Notes under the pieces: generated by a model
The model's input: the letters and a program-made list of their open reading frames with translations, nothing else
The model's database searches: none
Told to the model about the DNA's origin: nothing
Assembly: GCA_035048485.1 (NCBI GenBank)
Contig: CM068583.1
Span: forward strand, 20,745,341 to 20,809,340
DNA: 64,000 bases
Source: Pteria penguin
Lineage: Eukaryota; Mollusca; Bivalvia; Pterioida; Pteriidae
Reading direction: 5' to 3'
Position numbers and translations under genes: made by a program
In this document: piece after piece, positions 30,201-42,373 of the stretch
Layout: each line of letters starts with the position of its first letter
Position numbering within the stretch: the stretch's first letter is position 1

Positions 30201-33200
30201 CATTCTTTTAGTTCTTAATTTTAACTTCAGTCACAAAAAATGGAGAGCACTTATGAAGAAGCGAAAGAAGAAACTTAAACGGCAGGAAGAAGCAAAATGT
30301 AAAGAAGAAATAGAAAAGAAAGGTTTGCAATTATATTAAGTACTATATATCCACTAATACATAATGTACACCCATGTGAAATCTGCACTCCAATATTGGA
30401 CCAAAAAAAAAATGACAAGAGAAATTTATCTTAGGTATAATATGCAGGGTAGGATAAAAATAGATGTTAAAAGGGTACAAAGTTGAGATTCGCTGGTTGT
30501 AAACTCTGATAGTAATCATTTACATGTGCTGTCTTATTAACCTAGTTGTAGACTTGAATAAATCGTAGAAGCTAGTGTCACCACACAAATATGACAATGG
30601 ATGATAGGCAAGATGTTACTATACATGTAACATGTATTATTTGTAGCATGAGTTGCCCAGTATACCATAGAGGTAGATAGAGTAAAACATGAATGCATAT
30701 GAGGAAAGTGGGGTAGTTATATGTAAGGGATGTATCATTCAATGAACTAGCAGTAATCATAATTAATGAAAAGAAAGGATTTCAGTATAAACATTGTAAG
30801 TAATGCACAAGTTATCTATACACTTAACTAGTTTATGTATCTATTCCGCCGTTTATATTTCTGTTCTTCAGAGGAAGAGGCAAAACAAATTTCTCCTAGT
30901 TTTGTTACCAAGCAAAAGGAGGAAGAAGAAAGAATTAAACTCTCTGAGCAGAGAGATGAAGCAGAAAGGGCATACCTTCATAAACTATGGGAAGAGAGAG
31001 AAAGACTAGCACAGGAAGAGTTTAAGAGGAAAAAAGAGTGGGAAGAAAAGGAAAAAATAAGAAGAGAAGAAACAGAGGTTTGTACAACAATATTACTTAT
31101 TTGGTTTGTTGCTGAATTGTCTAGGTTGGTTGTTCAAGAGTATAGGTCACTTTTTACAATTTTCCAGTCATGCTGGGACATGCAGGAAACAACTAATAAT
31201 TATTAATACCGTATAACCAGAAATTTTCGCGAGATACTAATTTTCGCAAGTAATTTGAACATGTGAAAATAAGTTACCGTGAAAATTTGTACTCCAAAAA
31301 AATGGGGACCAAACTGGTATTAATATCATCCCCGTTTCTCAATGGACCATGGACGTCTAGGGGGCAAAGCTAGTAGAAATCCAGGAAATCGACGACAAAG
31401 TCAAAATATGTGTGTGTACAATTTTGAAACCCTGATTGATGAAGCCCATGATTTCATGTCAGTGGTTTCACACATTTGTCGATAGGTAACAAGCAATATC
31501 CACATGTGAATGAATACAGCATATGCTAATCAAAACCATTGTACATGTTGGTGTCCGTATTCCCTTAATTAGTTTGTTTACATATTTATTTATTGTTTGA
31601 AGCTACTTTCGCTGGGTCAATGGACGGAGTGTTCCTTCCCATGCTCATTTATGGCGGGAAGACTGATAAGTGCCACCAGAAATTCTGATTCCCCACCGAA
31701 TTCCACATAACTCATTCTGAAAACCACTGGGCAAACACGAAACAATAATTCAGTTTGTTGAAAAATTATTTGTCCGTATGCGTCAAATAAAATTCGGGAA
31801 TTTTATCTGCCGTTTGGTAAAAACAAACTTGTCATTTTCGACTGCTTTCATTAACGAATTACAGAAAAATTTCCATTCAAGTCAGTGTCTCTTTTAATCA
31901 ACAATTCCGCCGATTGCACCGATAAGCTACAAGCTGTGGTTGTGAGCAGAAACAAGTGCAGTCATATATATAAGTAAACTGATTCACAGAGATGAGGGAA
32001 TAGCTTGTCGTGTGTCCAGTCGTTTTTATTTCATAGTTAAAGATTATTTTTCTTTTTTTGAATCGCAAAAAATTGTTTTCGCGAAAATAAAGACACTCTT
32101 TTCTGATACTAAATTGCAAAATTTGATACTCGTGAAAATTTCCGGTTATACGGTAATAGCAAATTGCTGGAATCAAACTTGAATAGCCTGCATTGCTGAA
32201 CAAAAACTTAAACACCGTATATGTACAGCATCTGCCCCTTGTCTACATAATAGAGGATGAGAAGCTGGTGTGGCCTAGTGGATGAGAAGACGGTGTGGCC
32301 TAATGGATGAGAAGACAGTGTGGCCTAATGGATGAGAAGCCAGTGTGGCCTAGTGGATGAGAAGCCGGTGTGGCCTAGTGGATGAGAAGCCGTTGTGGCC
32401 TAGTGGATGAGAAGCTGGAGTGGCCTAGTGGATGAGAAGCCGGTGTTGCCTAGTGGATGAGATGCTTAGCTCATGACTTAAAAGTCCCGGGTTCAGTTCC
32501 CACCCTGGGCACACTCGTGTTCTGTCTTTCGAACGAGACAGTTAAAACTGAAGTCCCTTGTCATAGTAGGCGTGGCACGTAAAAGATCCCTCGCTGCTTC
32601 GGGTGGGTTCATTGCAAAGGTCTAAATTTGTATGCAATGCATCAGGCAAATGCCGTCACCATATACCTGAAACAATTGTGTAGTGACGTAAATCAATAAT
32701 CAATCAGTCATCAACCATTCCTCAGTTTCTATAACGTGAAGTGAATGAGAGTCAAACTCCCTGTGGATGGAACACCAGGTCAATCTACCACCTAATACCG
32801 GTATCCATTTATAATTTGGTAGGACAAGACAGTGTAGATAAAGCACTTTGTCAAAGGATTCAGTTGAAAAATTCAGTACACAGGATTAGGCCAAAACCAA
32901 ACATGTTAATCACCGTACCTTGTGCTCCATTCTTGAATAAATGTGCTGTGTTTTATTTAATTTTGAAAAGATTTAGATAAAACAGTATTGTAAATTTATT
33001 CTATGTTAATCTCATTTTGATGAATAAAGAAATGCTTAGTATGATTTGTTGCATTATGAATATTTCTTTATATAATATGAAATACAACGTATAGTAAATC
33101 ATTACATATATATTTATATTTATCTGTATAACAATAGAAACAGATACGAGAAGAATGGGAAGAAAGACAGAGAAAAGAAAAGGAGGAGGAAAAAGTGAAA

Positions 33201-36200
33201 GAAAAAAAGAAGGAAAAGCAGGTGACCTGGATGTGGATCAATATCCTATTTTACATAGACGCAATTTACATTACATGTATTCGATTTAAAGTAGAATTTT
33301 GTAATTATAAAGCTTTTCAGTATAGGATTTGTTGGTTAATAAAGATCCCAATATGAGATCAGTAGATAACTTTATTTTAATGAATACTTTGTAACTTATT
33401 TAGTTTTAGAATCAATTTCTGATTATATATTGCAAAATCACTGTGTTTAATTACGGTTGTCATGACATTTGATGAAGGAAAATTAATTCCTAAAAAAATT
33501 TAAGAAACACAGTTTTTCATAAGGATGTTAAGATTATAGTTTAACAAGATTAAAATGAAAAAAGATACCATAGTATGAATTATCATACCTTAACTAAAGT
33601 ACTTTCAGCTGCAGTGTCATACAGGCTGTGTATCTTTTAACATGTTGATTTAACTGCCGTAGCTTGTGTCTACCAACAGTGCACATACAGGCATAAGACA
33701 CATGTAATAAGCATATTGGAATAAAGATTTTTCATAATGTCATCAAAGAAATTAATAACAAAGTTGACTCAGATATTGTATTACTAATAATGACTTACAA
33801 AGTTTTTCCTCATGAAGTATGAATATAAATTTCTTACATTTAAAGGTACACCATATATCTATAAAGTATTTTTTCAAGAAATAAATACATCTCATTAAAG
33901 TATATTTTGATATTGCCTCATTATATGTCCTTTGGAATGTGCATTCTGCAGTGAAAACTTAACCTGAATTATCAGCTTCAGCGACTATGACCTTTTCTGT
34001 ATTGCCCATGATGCTATTTTTGTAGGACGAACTTCTTCGACAAGCAACAGCCAATGAGAATAAGGTAAGAGTCAAAAAGAAGAATCGGATCTACCTCCGT
34101 TTTCATCACTGTGCCAGAGATTAAATGTTGAATCTGGTCTGCTGCACTGCTAAATGTGGGCCATCATCATATAGGTGAATTTATAAAGTATGGTAAAAAA
34201 CATGAGTGGAGTGTTTGAATCAAGATTAGAAGGTCCAGAGGTTAAATCTAGCAAGAGTTAATTGGTTTCCTGTTGAACAGACCAGACAGGAAAATCTGAG
34301 GTCACATATGTAACAGTAAATATTAGTGTAAAAGACACAGTTTTAGGTGGGTCTTTTGCATATGTATAAATTAATTAAGCAACAAACCAGAGGGTGCCTC
34401 CTCCACCCAGGTGAAATGATCCTCATGTGATATTTAATTATATATTCACATTTTCCCTTTAAATATACTGTAAGATCTATATTTGGAGGCCACCTGATGG
34501 AAAAAACTTTATAGAGGCCATCTGAGGGAAAACTTTATAGGGGCCACCTGAGGGAAAACTTTCATAATGACCTTTATGCAAAGGTAACTTTTATACAAAG
34601 GTTTGCTTTACAAGAAATTGTAAAAAGGTCTCAATCTAAATTTTTTACATCAAAAAGTGAAGAAGATCCAGTTATAGATATCTTTCTACTGCAGGATGGC
34701 CCATGGCATAATCCCATCGCCACAGTTATACAGGGCAAGGAGAGAGAAACGTGTATGTTCTTTTCGAAGACAGGAACTTGTAGATTTGGAGACAGGTTAG
34801 AAATTTACATATGTAGCTATTTTTATCAATAAAGAATTTAATGTCATGAATATTTCTCTAAGAGAAGGGTAGAGTTTACTACATTGCTGGAACTTATTAT
34901 TCTGTGTTTGGTGAGAATTTTATTTTTGGGGCGAAATTAGTGAGGATGGTTCTTTGCATAAATATAAGGTCTAGAACAAGTCCTTTCTCAGGTATTCAGT
35001 GTTAAAATATATTGCAGGAATGACCATATTGCAAACATAAAACATTGCAAATTGATCCATAGCAAATTCACATTCCACCACTTCTACAGCTAACCTGTTT
35101 CCTCAACATCTATCATAAAGCATCAGCCAAGAAGATATTAATGAGAAATGTCTCGGATGCAGTATTAACCAACAAGCAATAAATGTGAAATATATGTACT
35201 TCATTTGTATTATAGCATTTTCTTATTTAGCTTCAGTATATAAACTTTTACAAATAGCTGCTGGTTGTTTGTGCAGGTGCTCCCGAGGCCACCCTCATCC
35301 TGACATCAGTAACACTCTCATGTTTCCTGGCATGTACACTCATTTTGAACTAGAACAAGGACTCCGAGATGAATATGATACAGGTCAGATTTATTATATT
35401 GTGTTCCTTCATTTCTAATGTAAAAAGAGAATCAGTCCTCTTTTTTTCAGTATTTTTGTACATGTAGAAATGCATTTGTTAAGCAAATCCTAACTCTTCA
35501 TTTGTAATTTTTGCTTGACAAAGAAAATGTGGACTAAAAATTTGTAAAAAAAAATGTGTAGTTTTTTGTGTTGCTGGGAAGGACAGGGAAATGGATCATT
35601 TTGTGTAATGAATTTATGTCTGTCACACTTTTAGTTTAAAATGGCTTTACAAGTCCCACATACTTGTAAGTGCGTTTGCAAACTATACATTACACAGGTG
35701 ACTCACATTATCCTCAGCAAACTATACATTACACATGTGACACACATGTATCCTCGGCAAGCTGTATACATTACACAGGTCACATATGTATTCCTTCAAA
35801 TCTTAAACACAAGTTTTTCCATTACTCCACAAGTGAAAGAAAAAGTTTTAATTTTTAATCATTTTAAAGCTTATCGATTAAATAACAAAACAAAAAGCAA
35901 TTTTGCTACTAATCATCATTAATTACATTGTAAAAGATATATCGTCATTTTGAGATTCTTCTGTAATGATTTATTTGTTTTGATAGATTTAATACTTGAG
36001 TATGAAGATGGGGAGCTGTACCAAAATTTCAAAGATTTTTATGAAGACATAATTCCAGAGTTCAAAGCTATCGGCAGAGTTATCCAAGTCAAAGTTTGTT
36101 GTAATTATGAATCACATCTCCGGGGCAACGTTTATGTGCAATACAAAAGGTAATTTTATTAGTTTTATCTTTCTTGTGAAGATTTTGTTTCCCCATTTTA

Positions 36201-38848
36201 CTGGACGTTAACTTTAACATAAAGCTCTTGCTTCAGCTAGACTAATGCTTAAATTCATTGAAATGTTAGTGTATTAACATGAGAAAATTCATTGCAACGT
36301 TTAAAATCTATACCATTTTTGTCCTTTTGTTAATTTTATTGTACATTTACCCCTAAACGTGACTGACTATGTAACGCTTACTATGTCCTAGTTTCATCTC
36401 CATCACCTGTGGCACTAGACTGGTAAGCCTTGATAAAGTACTGTAGTATGTATCGGTTTGTCTATTGTGTAATGCTTGTACACTTGCTCTTGTACTTTGT
36501 AAACTGGTGAACCGTTACATTAACCGAATATGGTTTTACATTGTGTAGAGAATCTGATGCTCAGGAGGCCTTTGTAAAGTTCAATGGTCGGTATTATGGA
36601 GGAAAGCAGATATCCTGTGAATATGTAGATATCAAGAAGTGGAAGTCAGCAGTGTGTGGTATGGTCTTACATTTACCTATATACAAAATGTCAGAGTCAG
36701 CATTACAGATTTATTTCATTGCCATACCAGGATAATTTTACCTACATTGTGGGTGGTCACTATTTAGTGGGGGACTCGAGGTGCCTTGAAGGCAGTCACC
36801 AACTTTCAGCAGATAATCTGGAAGACTTTCTTAATTGCCCATGTTGGGATTTGAACCCAGATTCAGCATAGTTGTGAAGCTGAAATAAGTTTCAGCATGA
36901 TGCTTTAGCCTATCTGACTGCCAAGGTCCGTTTTATAGTATGATTTATATACAAATCTGTAAAATCTTGAACATACATCAACATAAATTACACAATTTGA
37001 TATCGTAAATTTGCATTCCTCTGCTACTAAAAAGACAGGGACATAGAACATTCATTTTTATACGCTCACCTGTGACGGGACATATTATGCCTTTTTATAG
37101 TAATGCGTTGTCCGTCTGTCCGGACATTGTAGGCAGGATACAGACCAAACCGTTGAGGCTAAGACTGTCAAACTTGGTACCTTTACTCCTTATGCCAAGA
37201 CAAAGACATGTATTGTTTTTCAAGGTCAAAGGTCAAGATTGTAGTACTACTTAGTAGGAAACCCTTGTAAGCAGGATACAGATCAAATCCTTGGGGCTAT
37301 GACTGTCAAACTTGGTACACTTATTCCTCATGCCAAGACAAAGACGCCTATTGTTTTTCAAGGTCAAGGTCAAGGTCATAGAACTACTTGATAAGAAACA
37401 CTTGTAGACAGGATACAGCCTAAATTGTAGGGGCTAGAACTGTCAAACTTGGTACACTTACTCTTCATGGTACACTTACTTCTCATACCAAGACAAAGAC
37501 ACTTAGTCTTTTTCAAGGTCAAAGATGAAGGTCGTAGTACTATTTGGTTAAAAAAAAAACTTGTAGGCAGGATACAGAATGAACTATCGAGAATGGAACA
37601 ATTTAAGAGAGGAATGTTTCCATACTTTCAAAATTTTCCCCTTCAAAGTAGGCGACGGGCGTATTATGCAAATGTGGGCGTTGCTCTTATGTCTTATGTC
37701 TGTGTTATCTCACCTAAGCTGAAGCATAATTTTATACCAAACATGTTAAAAAAAGATGAGAAAAGAGAATCTTGTCGAGGAATTTATTGAAGATCCTTCA
37801 AGGATTTAGTTGTTGAATTTTTGATACTATGTGTAATTATTTAATCCTGTTTTTGTGTACCTGCACATAAGGTACAGATAGAATTAAACAAATTACTGCC
37901 TATGTGAACAAGTCTGCTTTGAAATACAATCACTGATAATGTAAAACATTTCACTTTACAGTGATATTATGAATGTATCTGTTTTTTGTAGGTCTGTTTG
38001 GAAGTGGAAGATGTCCTAAAGGAAAAAACTGCAATTTTCTGCATGTATTTAGAAATCCTGGAAATGAGTTTAGAGATGCTGATTTTGATTTTGATAGGTC
38101 TAATAAAAACGAAAGTAGAATTTTTTCTGAACGAAGTGTGTCAAGGTCACAAAGACACCGATCTAGATCAAAAGAAAGAAGATCTAGAAAAAGATCAAGG
38201 TCAAAAGACAGAAAATACTCTAGATCAAGGTCTCGAAATAAAAGCAGAAAATACTCTAGGTCAAGATCAAGAGATAGAAACAGAAGGTACTCAAGGTCAA
38301 GGTCACGAGACAGAAACAGAAAATATTCAAGGTCAAGGTCACGAGACAGAAGTAGAAGGGCATATTCAAAAAATCAAGACAGACACAAGAAGCACTACAA
38401 AAATTCTCTCTCTAGGTCCAGATCACGTTCACAATCAAGAACACGTTCAAAATACAGATCTAAATACAGAAGCAGATCAAGGTCAAGGTCAGAATCAAAG
38501 CACAGGAAAAGTATAGATGAGTATGATTTAAGAGACTATACAAAGGAGGAAAAGATAAATAATGAGGAGACAAATGGCAAAGATTTTGTGGACAATCTTA
38601 TGGTAAAATCAACCAATAAATGGGATTCAGATGAAGAAACAGAATTACCAAATGACTTGGATAGAAAGTCAGAACTTGAACAAAATGAAGACAATGTTCA
38701 AAATACTGAAAGCAATAATCCAATAAACTGGGAAAAATACAACAGAGATGTATTCCATAATGATTCTGCTGACAGTGATCATGGTGCAAGCAAAAAACAT
38801 AAAAAATATAAAAAACATAAAAAACACAAAAAGAAAGAAAATGAATAG
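27243..38848 (+). CDS. ZRSR2: ZRSR2 orthologue, U2AF35-related splicing factor (complete, 10 coding exons)
   Basis: In the family this protein recognises the 3' splice site, above all in U12-type introns, within the nucleus. Exons are 27,243-27,340, 30,231-30,322, 30,872-31,077, 33,138-33,221, 34,026-34,064, 34,695-34,795, 35,277-35,383, 35,987-36,149, 36,549-36,658 and 37,992-38,848. They sum to 1,857 nt, giving 618 aa, with every phase consistent. The order is 'SHKKWRALMKKRKKK'; a long Glu/Lys-rich coiled coil (about 40-165); CCCH finger 1 (C193-x8-C202-x5-C208-x3-H212, 'CRFGDRCSRGH'); the U2AF-homology RRM (about 220-330, 'DFYEDIIPEFK', 'HLRGNVYVQYK'); CCCH finger 2 (C333-x7-C341-x5-C347-x3-H351, 'CPKGKNCNFLHVFRNP'); an RS domain with four near-identical 12-residue repeats; an acidic stretch; and a Lys/His tail. 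A second in-frame ATG at 27,276 would give 607 aa. The donor of exon 2 (GTTTGC) is weak. Introns carry SINEs and a TIR element. Confidence 0.95.
27663..28045. mobile_element. 383-bp MITE with long terminal inverted repeats
   Basis: The ends 'ccaatctgattaaaacc' and 'ggttttaattagattgg' start inverted arms of over 100 bp ('ttcacgttctggtgac' pairs with 'caccagaacgtgac'). The arms continue inward to 'ccaatcagtgactcggct' / 'agccgatccactgattgg'. The element is flanked on both sides by 'aaatgtg' (27,656-27,662 and 28,046-28,052), a probable target-site duplication of 7-8 bp. It lies in ZRSR2 intron 1 and has no transposase ORF. Confidence 0.85.
28280..28370 (+). mobile_element. tRNA-like SINE head
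   Basis: 'ccccatggtgagagcgtctacc' followed by 'ggttctaggtttgattcctggg' resembles A and B boxes at tRNA spacing. A second, better copy follows at 28,498. Confidence 0.5.
28498..28612 (+). mobile_element. tRNA-like SINE head, second copy
   Basis: 'agatagctcaatggtcagagc' (A box) and 'gggttcaattcctgggtcc' (B box) are well preserved. 'ccaggttacatctgt'-like sequence follows, in parallel with the copy at 28,280. The insertion of extra bases between the boxes rules out a functional tRNA. A 166-codon ORF across both copies is accidental. Confidence 0.6.
28830..29640. repeat. tandem 115-125 bp units of the 'tgaccttgac' family, about 6-7
   Basis: Each unit runs 'ttgaaccaataggggtagg', 'ctttgatacctcacacatag', 'gtcaagagctttcatttga', 'tgaccttgaccttggactttg', 'cctactttt'. 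Units differ by 15-25%. It lies in ZRSR2 intron 1. Confidence 0.8.
29731..29965 (+). mobile_element. tRNA-derived SINE, copy F
   Basis: The head shows the A box 'tggcctagtgg' and B box 'ggttttgactcc' at tRNA spacing. The body has 'gtaggcgtggcacgtaaaag', 'atccctcactgcttcgg' and 'caaaggtctaaat'. The 3' end is truncated or diverged after 'gcagatgccgtagttgtggc'. This copy gives the best view of the intact head. Confidence 0.85.
31209..32153. mobile_element. 945-bp non-autonomous DNA transposon with TA target site
   Basis: The left end 'ccgtataaccagaaatttt' and right end 'aaaatttccggttatacgg' are inverted repeats of about 25 bp, flanked by TA on both sides (31,207-31,208 and 32,154-32,155). TA duplication suggests Tc1/mariner-type mobilisation. 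No transposase ORF is present. It is inserted in ZRSR2 intron 3, about 130 bp past exon 3. Confidence 0.8.
32256..32708 (+). mobile_element. tRNA-derived SINE with its A-box segment repeated eight times
   Basis: Eight head-to-tail copies of a 25-bp unit (gatgagaagccggtgtggcc then tagtg) fill 32,256-32,455, each with a near-consensus A box. The rest of the SINE follows once: B box 'gggttcagttccc', body 'gtaggcgtggcacgtaaaag' and 'caaaggtctaaatttg', 3' end 'gtagtgacgtaaatcaataa', tail (atca)n. It lies in ZRSR2 intron 3. Confidence 0.9.
35679..35800. repeat. short tandem repeat, about 2.7 units of 40-46 bp
   Basis: 'gcaaactatacattacacag' recurs three times with 'tgtatcctcggcaa'-type spacers. 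It lies in ZRSR2 intron 7 and has no coding role. Confidence 0.6.
36745..36930 (-). mobile_element. tRNA-derived SINE, second family
   Basis: On the minus strand 'cagtcagataggctaaagca' (A box) and 'gggttcaaatccca' (B box) lie about 55 bp apart. The body differs from the main SINE family. It is inserted in ZRSR2 intron 9. Confidence 0.6.
37060..37700. mobile_element. dispersed element with four 130-150 bp tandem units
   Basis: The units carry 'ggcaggatacagaccaaa', 'tgtcaaacttggtacactta', 'atgccaagacaaagacac' and 'tttttcaaggtcaaggtca'. The block begins 'gctcacctgtgacgggacat' and ends 'gcgtattatgcaaatgtggg'. It lies in ZRSR2 intron 9. ORFs of 60-113 codons in it are by-products of the units. 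Confidence 0.7.
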
Positions 38849-38899
38849 TAAAATAATGTGAACCAGAATAATATATCTTGTTTTCATGTACTGTTTAAT

Positions 38900-38905
38900 A
38901 ATAAA
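38900..38905 (+). promoter_or_regulatory. ZRSR2: candidate ZRSR2 poly(A) signal
   Basis: AATAAA lies 52 bases after the ZRSR2 stop codon, in a T-rich context. It would give an unusually short 3' UTR, and no alternative was examined in depth. Confidence 0.6.
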
Positions 38906-39069
38906 TGTTCTGTTTATCACAAGCTTTGGTCTATGCATATAGTGTTGTAGTCAACCTTAGTATGTCAGTTGATTATCAAAAAAAAACCATGAGGGCTACT
39001 GTGTGTAAATTACTTATCAGCAATATTTTTAAAATTTAAACATTCCTCAAATTTTTATGCCTCAGGATC

Positions 39070-39360
39070 AGTAGATCTGGGTCATATTGTATTTGTTATG
39101 TCTCTTTGTTTGTCTGGCTGTTGACAAATTTAACCTTTGCCATAACTTTTGAACCATGAAAGATAGAGACTTCATACCAGTATTTGACATACACACTCCA
39201 CCAATAACATCTTTTCAAATTACAGCATGACTGTGACCTCTGACCTATATTTCAAAAACTTTTACATTGGTTATAACTTTTTAATCGTAATAGGTAGGGC
39301 TTTCATATTTCACATGAGTATTCCCATGGGATGTTGTGTAATCAAGATATAGGACATTAC
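39070..39360. repeat. copies of the 'tgacctctgacc' repeat family
   Basis: There are about two degenerate units ('ataacttttgaaccat..atagagacttcat', 'atgactgtgacctctgacct'), related to the arrays at 18.5, 28.8 and 48.3 kb. They are intergenic, after ZRSR2. Confidence 0.55.
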
Positions 39361-39557
39361 AAAATTTCTCTTATTTAGACTTTGTTACCGCCAGAGGCAT
39401 TCATATTTCATAAACATCTTGTTCATTTCTTTTCAAGCCTAGTGTTGCTGTATTATAAAGTTATGAAAATGATGGTTCCCCCAATACACCCCAGTGACTG
39501 ATGTTTTGTTTCTGATTAGATAAAAAACACGGATTGAATATAGTACATGTACATGTT

Positions 39558-39574
39558 ATATATATATATATGTG

Positions 39575-39628
<54 letters not shown>
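39558..39628. repeat. (TA)n microsatellite
   Basis: About 70 bp of alternating T/A with a few TG/TATG interruptions at the left end. Confidence 0.95.
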
Positions 39629-39630
<2 letters not shown>

Positions 39631-41335
39631 CTTCTGCCTTATCTGTTCAGAATGCTGTAAAAGTAAGGTAATGCACCCTCTGGTACAAAACCTATTCAGA
39701 AGTGACAAGTTAAGGAAAAGAAAAGACTTTTCCTGCGATAGGGGACCACCTTGGGTACAGTATTATGCCGAATATATTTAAGTGACGATTTAACAAGTAA
39801 AACCTCTCAACTCCATTTATATCAATTCTTGACCACAGATCATTTCAACGATTGCACCGAATGTCACTGTTAAACAGTTGAAAATTATCAACTTGGCAGA
39901 AATCTACTCATTTTTATTAAACTGAATGTAAGATTACAGTCATGCTTGTTACTGTACCTTATAACGCCCGTGATATCCAGATTTCTTTCTTCGATATCTG
40001 GATACTTGGGGTGAGTGTATTACTTAAGCTTTGTGTCTCACCAAATTTTCTAAGACATGCTACTTGCGGTGAGAAAAAAAATAAGTATCCTTGTTCTACG
40101 TAAAGAGGCAAGTGTACGAGGTAAAAAGACTATTGTAAACAAATTTATGAATTTATAATGCATCCATGTATAGTTCACCCAAGTTAGAATAAGATTATGA
40201 ACCTTGACCTTTTCATAGCTTTAGTACCAGATAATTTTTTTTCCGTAGCTTTTGTCTCAAGTGGTTTGCTACACTGTTTTAAACCTTATCATTTGGATCG
40301 TTTTCTTTAACCTCGATTAGATAAAAAAAAAATGCCCTCTTCTGTTTTATACATACCTGGTTACTGTGGGATAATACATGATCGGTGTGGCTAGCCGACA
40401 TGTGACACTTGTTCTGTATGGGCCTTGTCATCATTTTATTATTTCTGTACAGTTTACTGCATTTGACTCTTTCTCTCGCTTATGCAAATAGCGATGTTGC
40501 ATAGTTTTCTTTCTTTGCCCGTAAAGTTATAGTTTCTACGGATTGATGGAATTTCATTAGCTCGGGGATTTCGAAGTAGTTGAAACTGTGGAGCCTTAGC
40601 AGTTTTGTTCGTTGAATTTATTCCATTATTATATCTTCATAAAATACGCGTAAGTACGCATGTATAGTTTTAGCCAACTTTGATCCCAGAAATACTGAAA
40701 CTATTTAATTTCTTGTATTCCGTACCCTCTCCAAAGTAACCTCCTTTTCTGTGAGCGTTTGTGTAATGTGTAAATCGTTGTATTTAAACTTACTAAATTC
40801 TTCATGGAATGATAGCATATATGCTGAGGCAAGAAATAAAAGATCCCCCACAATGCACATTTTCGATCCGTAAATTTTCGAAACCCATTGAACATAATGG
40901 TAGATTTGTAAAATTGCTTATTATGATAAAGTATCCTATCAAATAAAATCAAGTCATCTCTATCACAAGGGAAAAAAAATTGGAATGCATCGAGAATGTA
41001 TAACCCTCTTTTATATGTTTTTATTACAGGGATTTTCTGTGTAAAGCATTTTCTCGAGTCGATCATTGTGAAATGTACATGCATATAATGTCAAAGAGCA
41101 AGATTCTTCATTTTAGTTTCAGGATAACGGCATTCTAGTAAAAAAATAAATATTAAATCATAATTGATTTCCATAGTAAGTAGTTCTATGACCATTGAAA
41201 TGCGGAGCAGAACGTGGTTGGCTCATGTTGATGTCACTCAGCATTTATATATTAATCCCATGATGACATTCATGTTCATATTAAATGACTTCTCAACTTG
41301 AGCAGCCTGTTGATCCTTGTTCTCTATATGGGGGA
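39629..41335. other. intergenic, no gene recognised
   Basis: The 1.7 kb lie between ZRSR2 and DHRS12. The longest ORF (127 codons, minus strand, 40,701-41,084) has no recognisable domain and no splice context. Confidence 0.5.
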
Positions 41336-41337
41336 TT

Positions 41338-41430
<93 letters not shown>
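41336..41430. repeat. (TA)n microsatellite, about 45 units
   Basis: About 90 bp of uninterrupted TA after an 'tataatat' break. Ile/Tyr ORFs on both strands are artefacts. Confidence 0.95.
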
Positions 41431-42373
41431 TTAAATGTATGTTCTTTGATTGTAATCTTTTTGTATTGAGTGGGAAGATGTGCCCGTACACCGGTTAATC
41501 TTGGTAATTGAGGTACAATCGTCATTTCAAATGACCGCTCTAAGTTGATAACACATTTTTTACAATCGAATATTTTTATGCTTATATTCAATTATCTGCT
41601 TGACTTCTTTTTATTTCACTGAGTCAGAATATTCTTTCTTTCATTGAGTCAAAGTCATGACGTGTTCTAATTTAGGTCATGTACGGTAATTTTATGTAAT
41701 TTGGTGTAATTTCTAAAGGAAATTATAAAATTTGTGCCTTAATCCAGTAATCTTGACTTTGAAGATTTTGATTTTGGACGACATTCTCGGCACATATTTG
41801 GACCATGGACTACAACTGTATCGTTAGATTACTCATTAAAAGCACCGTAGAGTTATGTTCTGGGCACCATTTTAGTACTTGAGTTTATTATGACAGATTT
41901 CGGAAACGTCAAAACGCACTGTTTTAGTAGTAGGAACAACTCTGCTAAGGATCACAGCAAGTAAATTACAAGGCATACATGTGGAAAATACATGACGACC
42001 AAGAAACAAGCACAACTCCATGCATCCATACCAAACGAACATTCCCACTGCAACAACAACAAATTACAGTGATCTCGACACTTTAGATATCAATGGTCAT
42101 GCCAGATGGCTTTAGAAGTAGGAACATTTTTGCCAAATAGGAACTTGAAACAAGGATGTATATGTTTAAGAGAAACTATACTTCCCCGTTTGAAATAATG
42201 AGGCATGCTGAAATTACAATTTGGAAAATACCGGTAAAGTTTAAATGAAAAAGGGGGGGGGTGTTAGCCCAGCCAGGGATCTAACATAGACTAGACAGTT
42301 TTGAGCAACTCCCACTATACAGTATGGGTGAGAGGATTGCTTAGTATGTGAAAATTAACTTCATTTTTCTAAT
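41431..42373. other. intergenic, no gene recognised
   Basis: No exon, tandem array or foldback was seen in this 0.9 kb stretch. Confidence 0.45.

Noticed and set aside
37998..38516. 172-codon plus-strand ORF overlapping the ZRSR2 last exon
   Set aside because: It is a shifted frame of the RS-coding repeats (Gln/Glu/Thr-rich); the ZRSR2 frame continues the zinc finger and matches the family.
41238..41591. Ile/Tyr-rich ORFs on both strands (also at 8.0, 39.6 and 44.5 kb)
   Set aside because: Products of (TA)n microsatellites.
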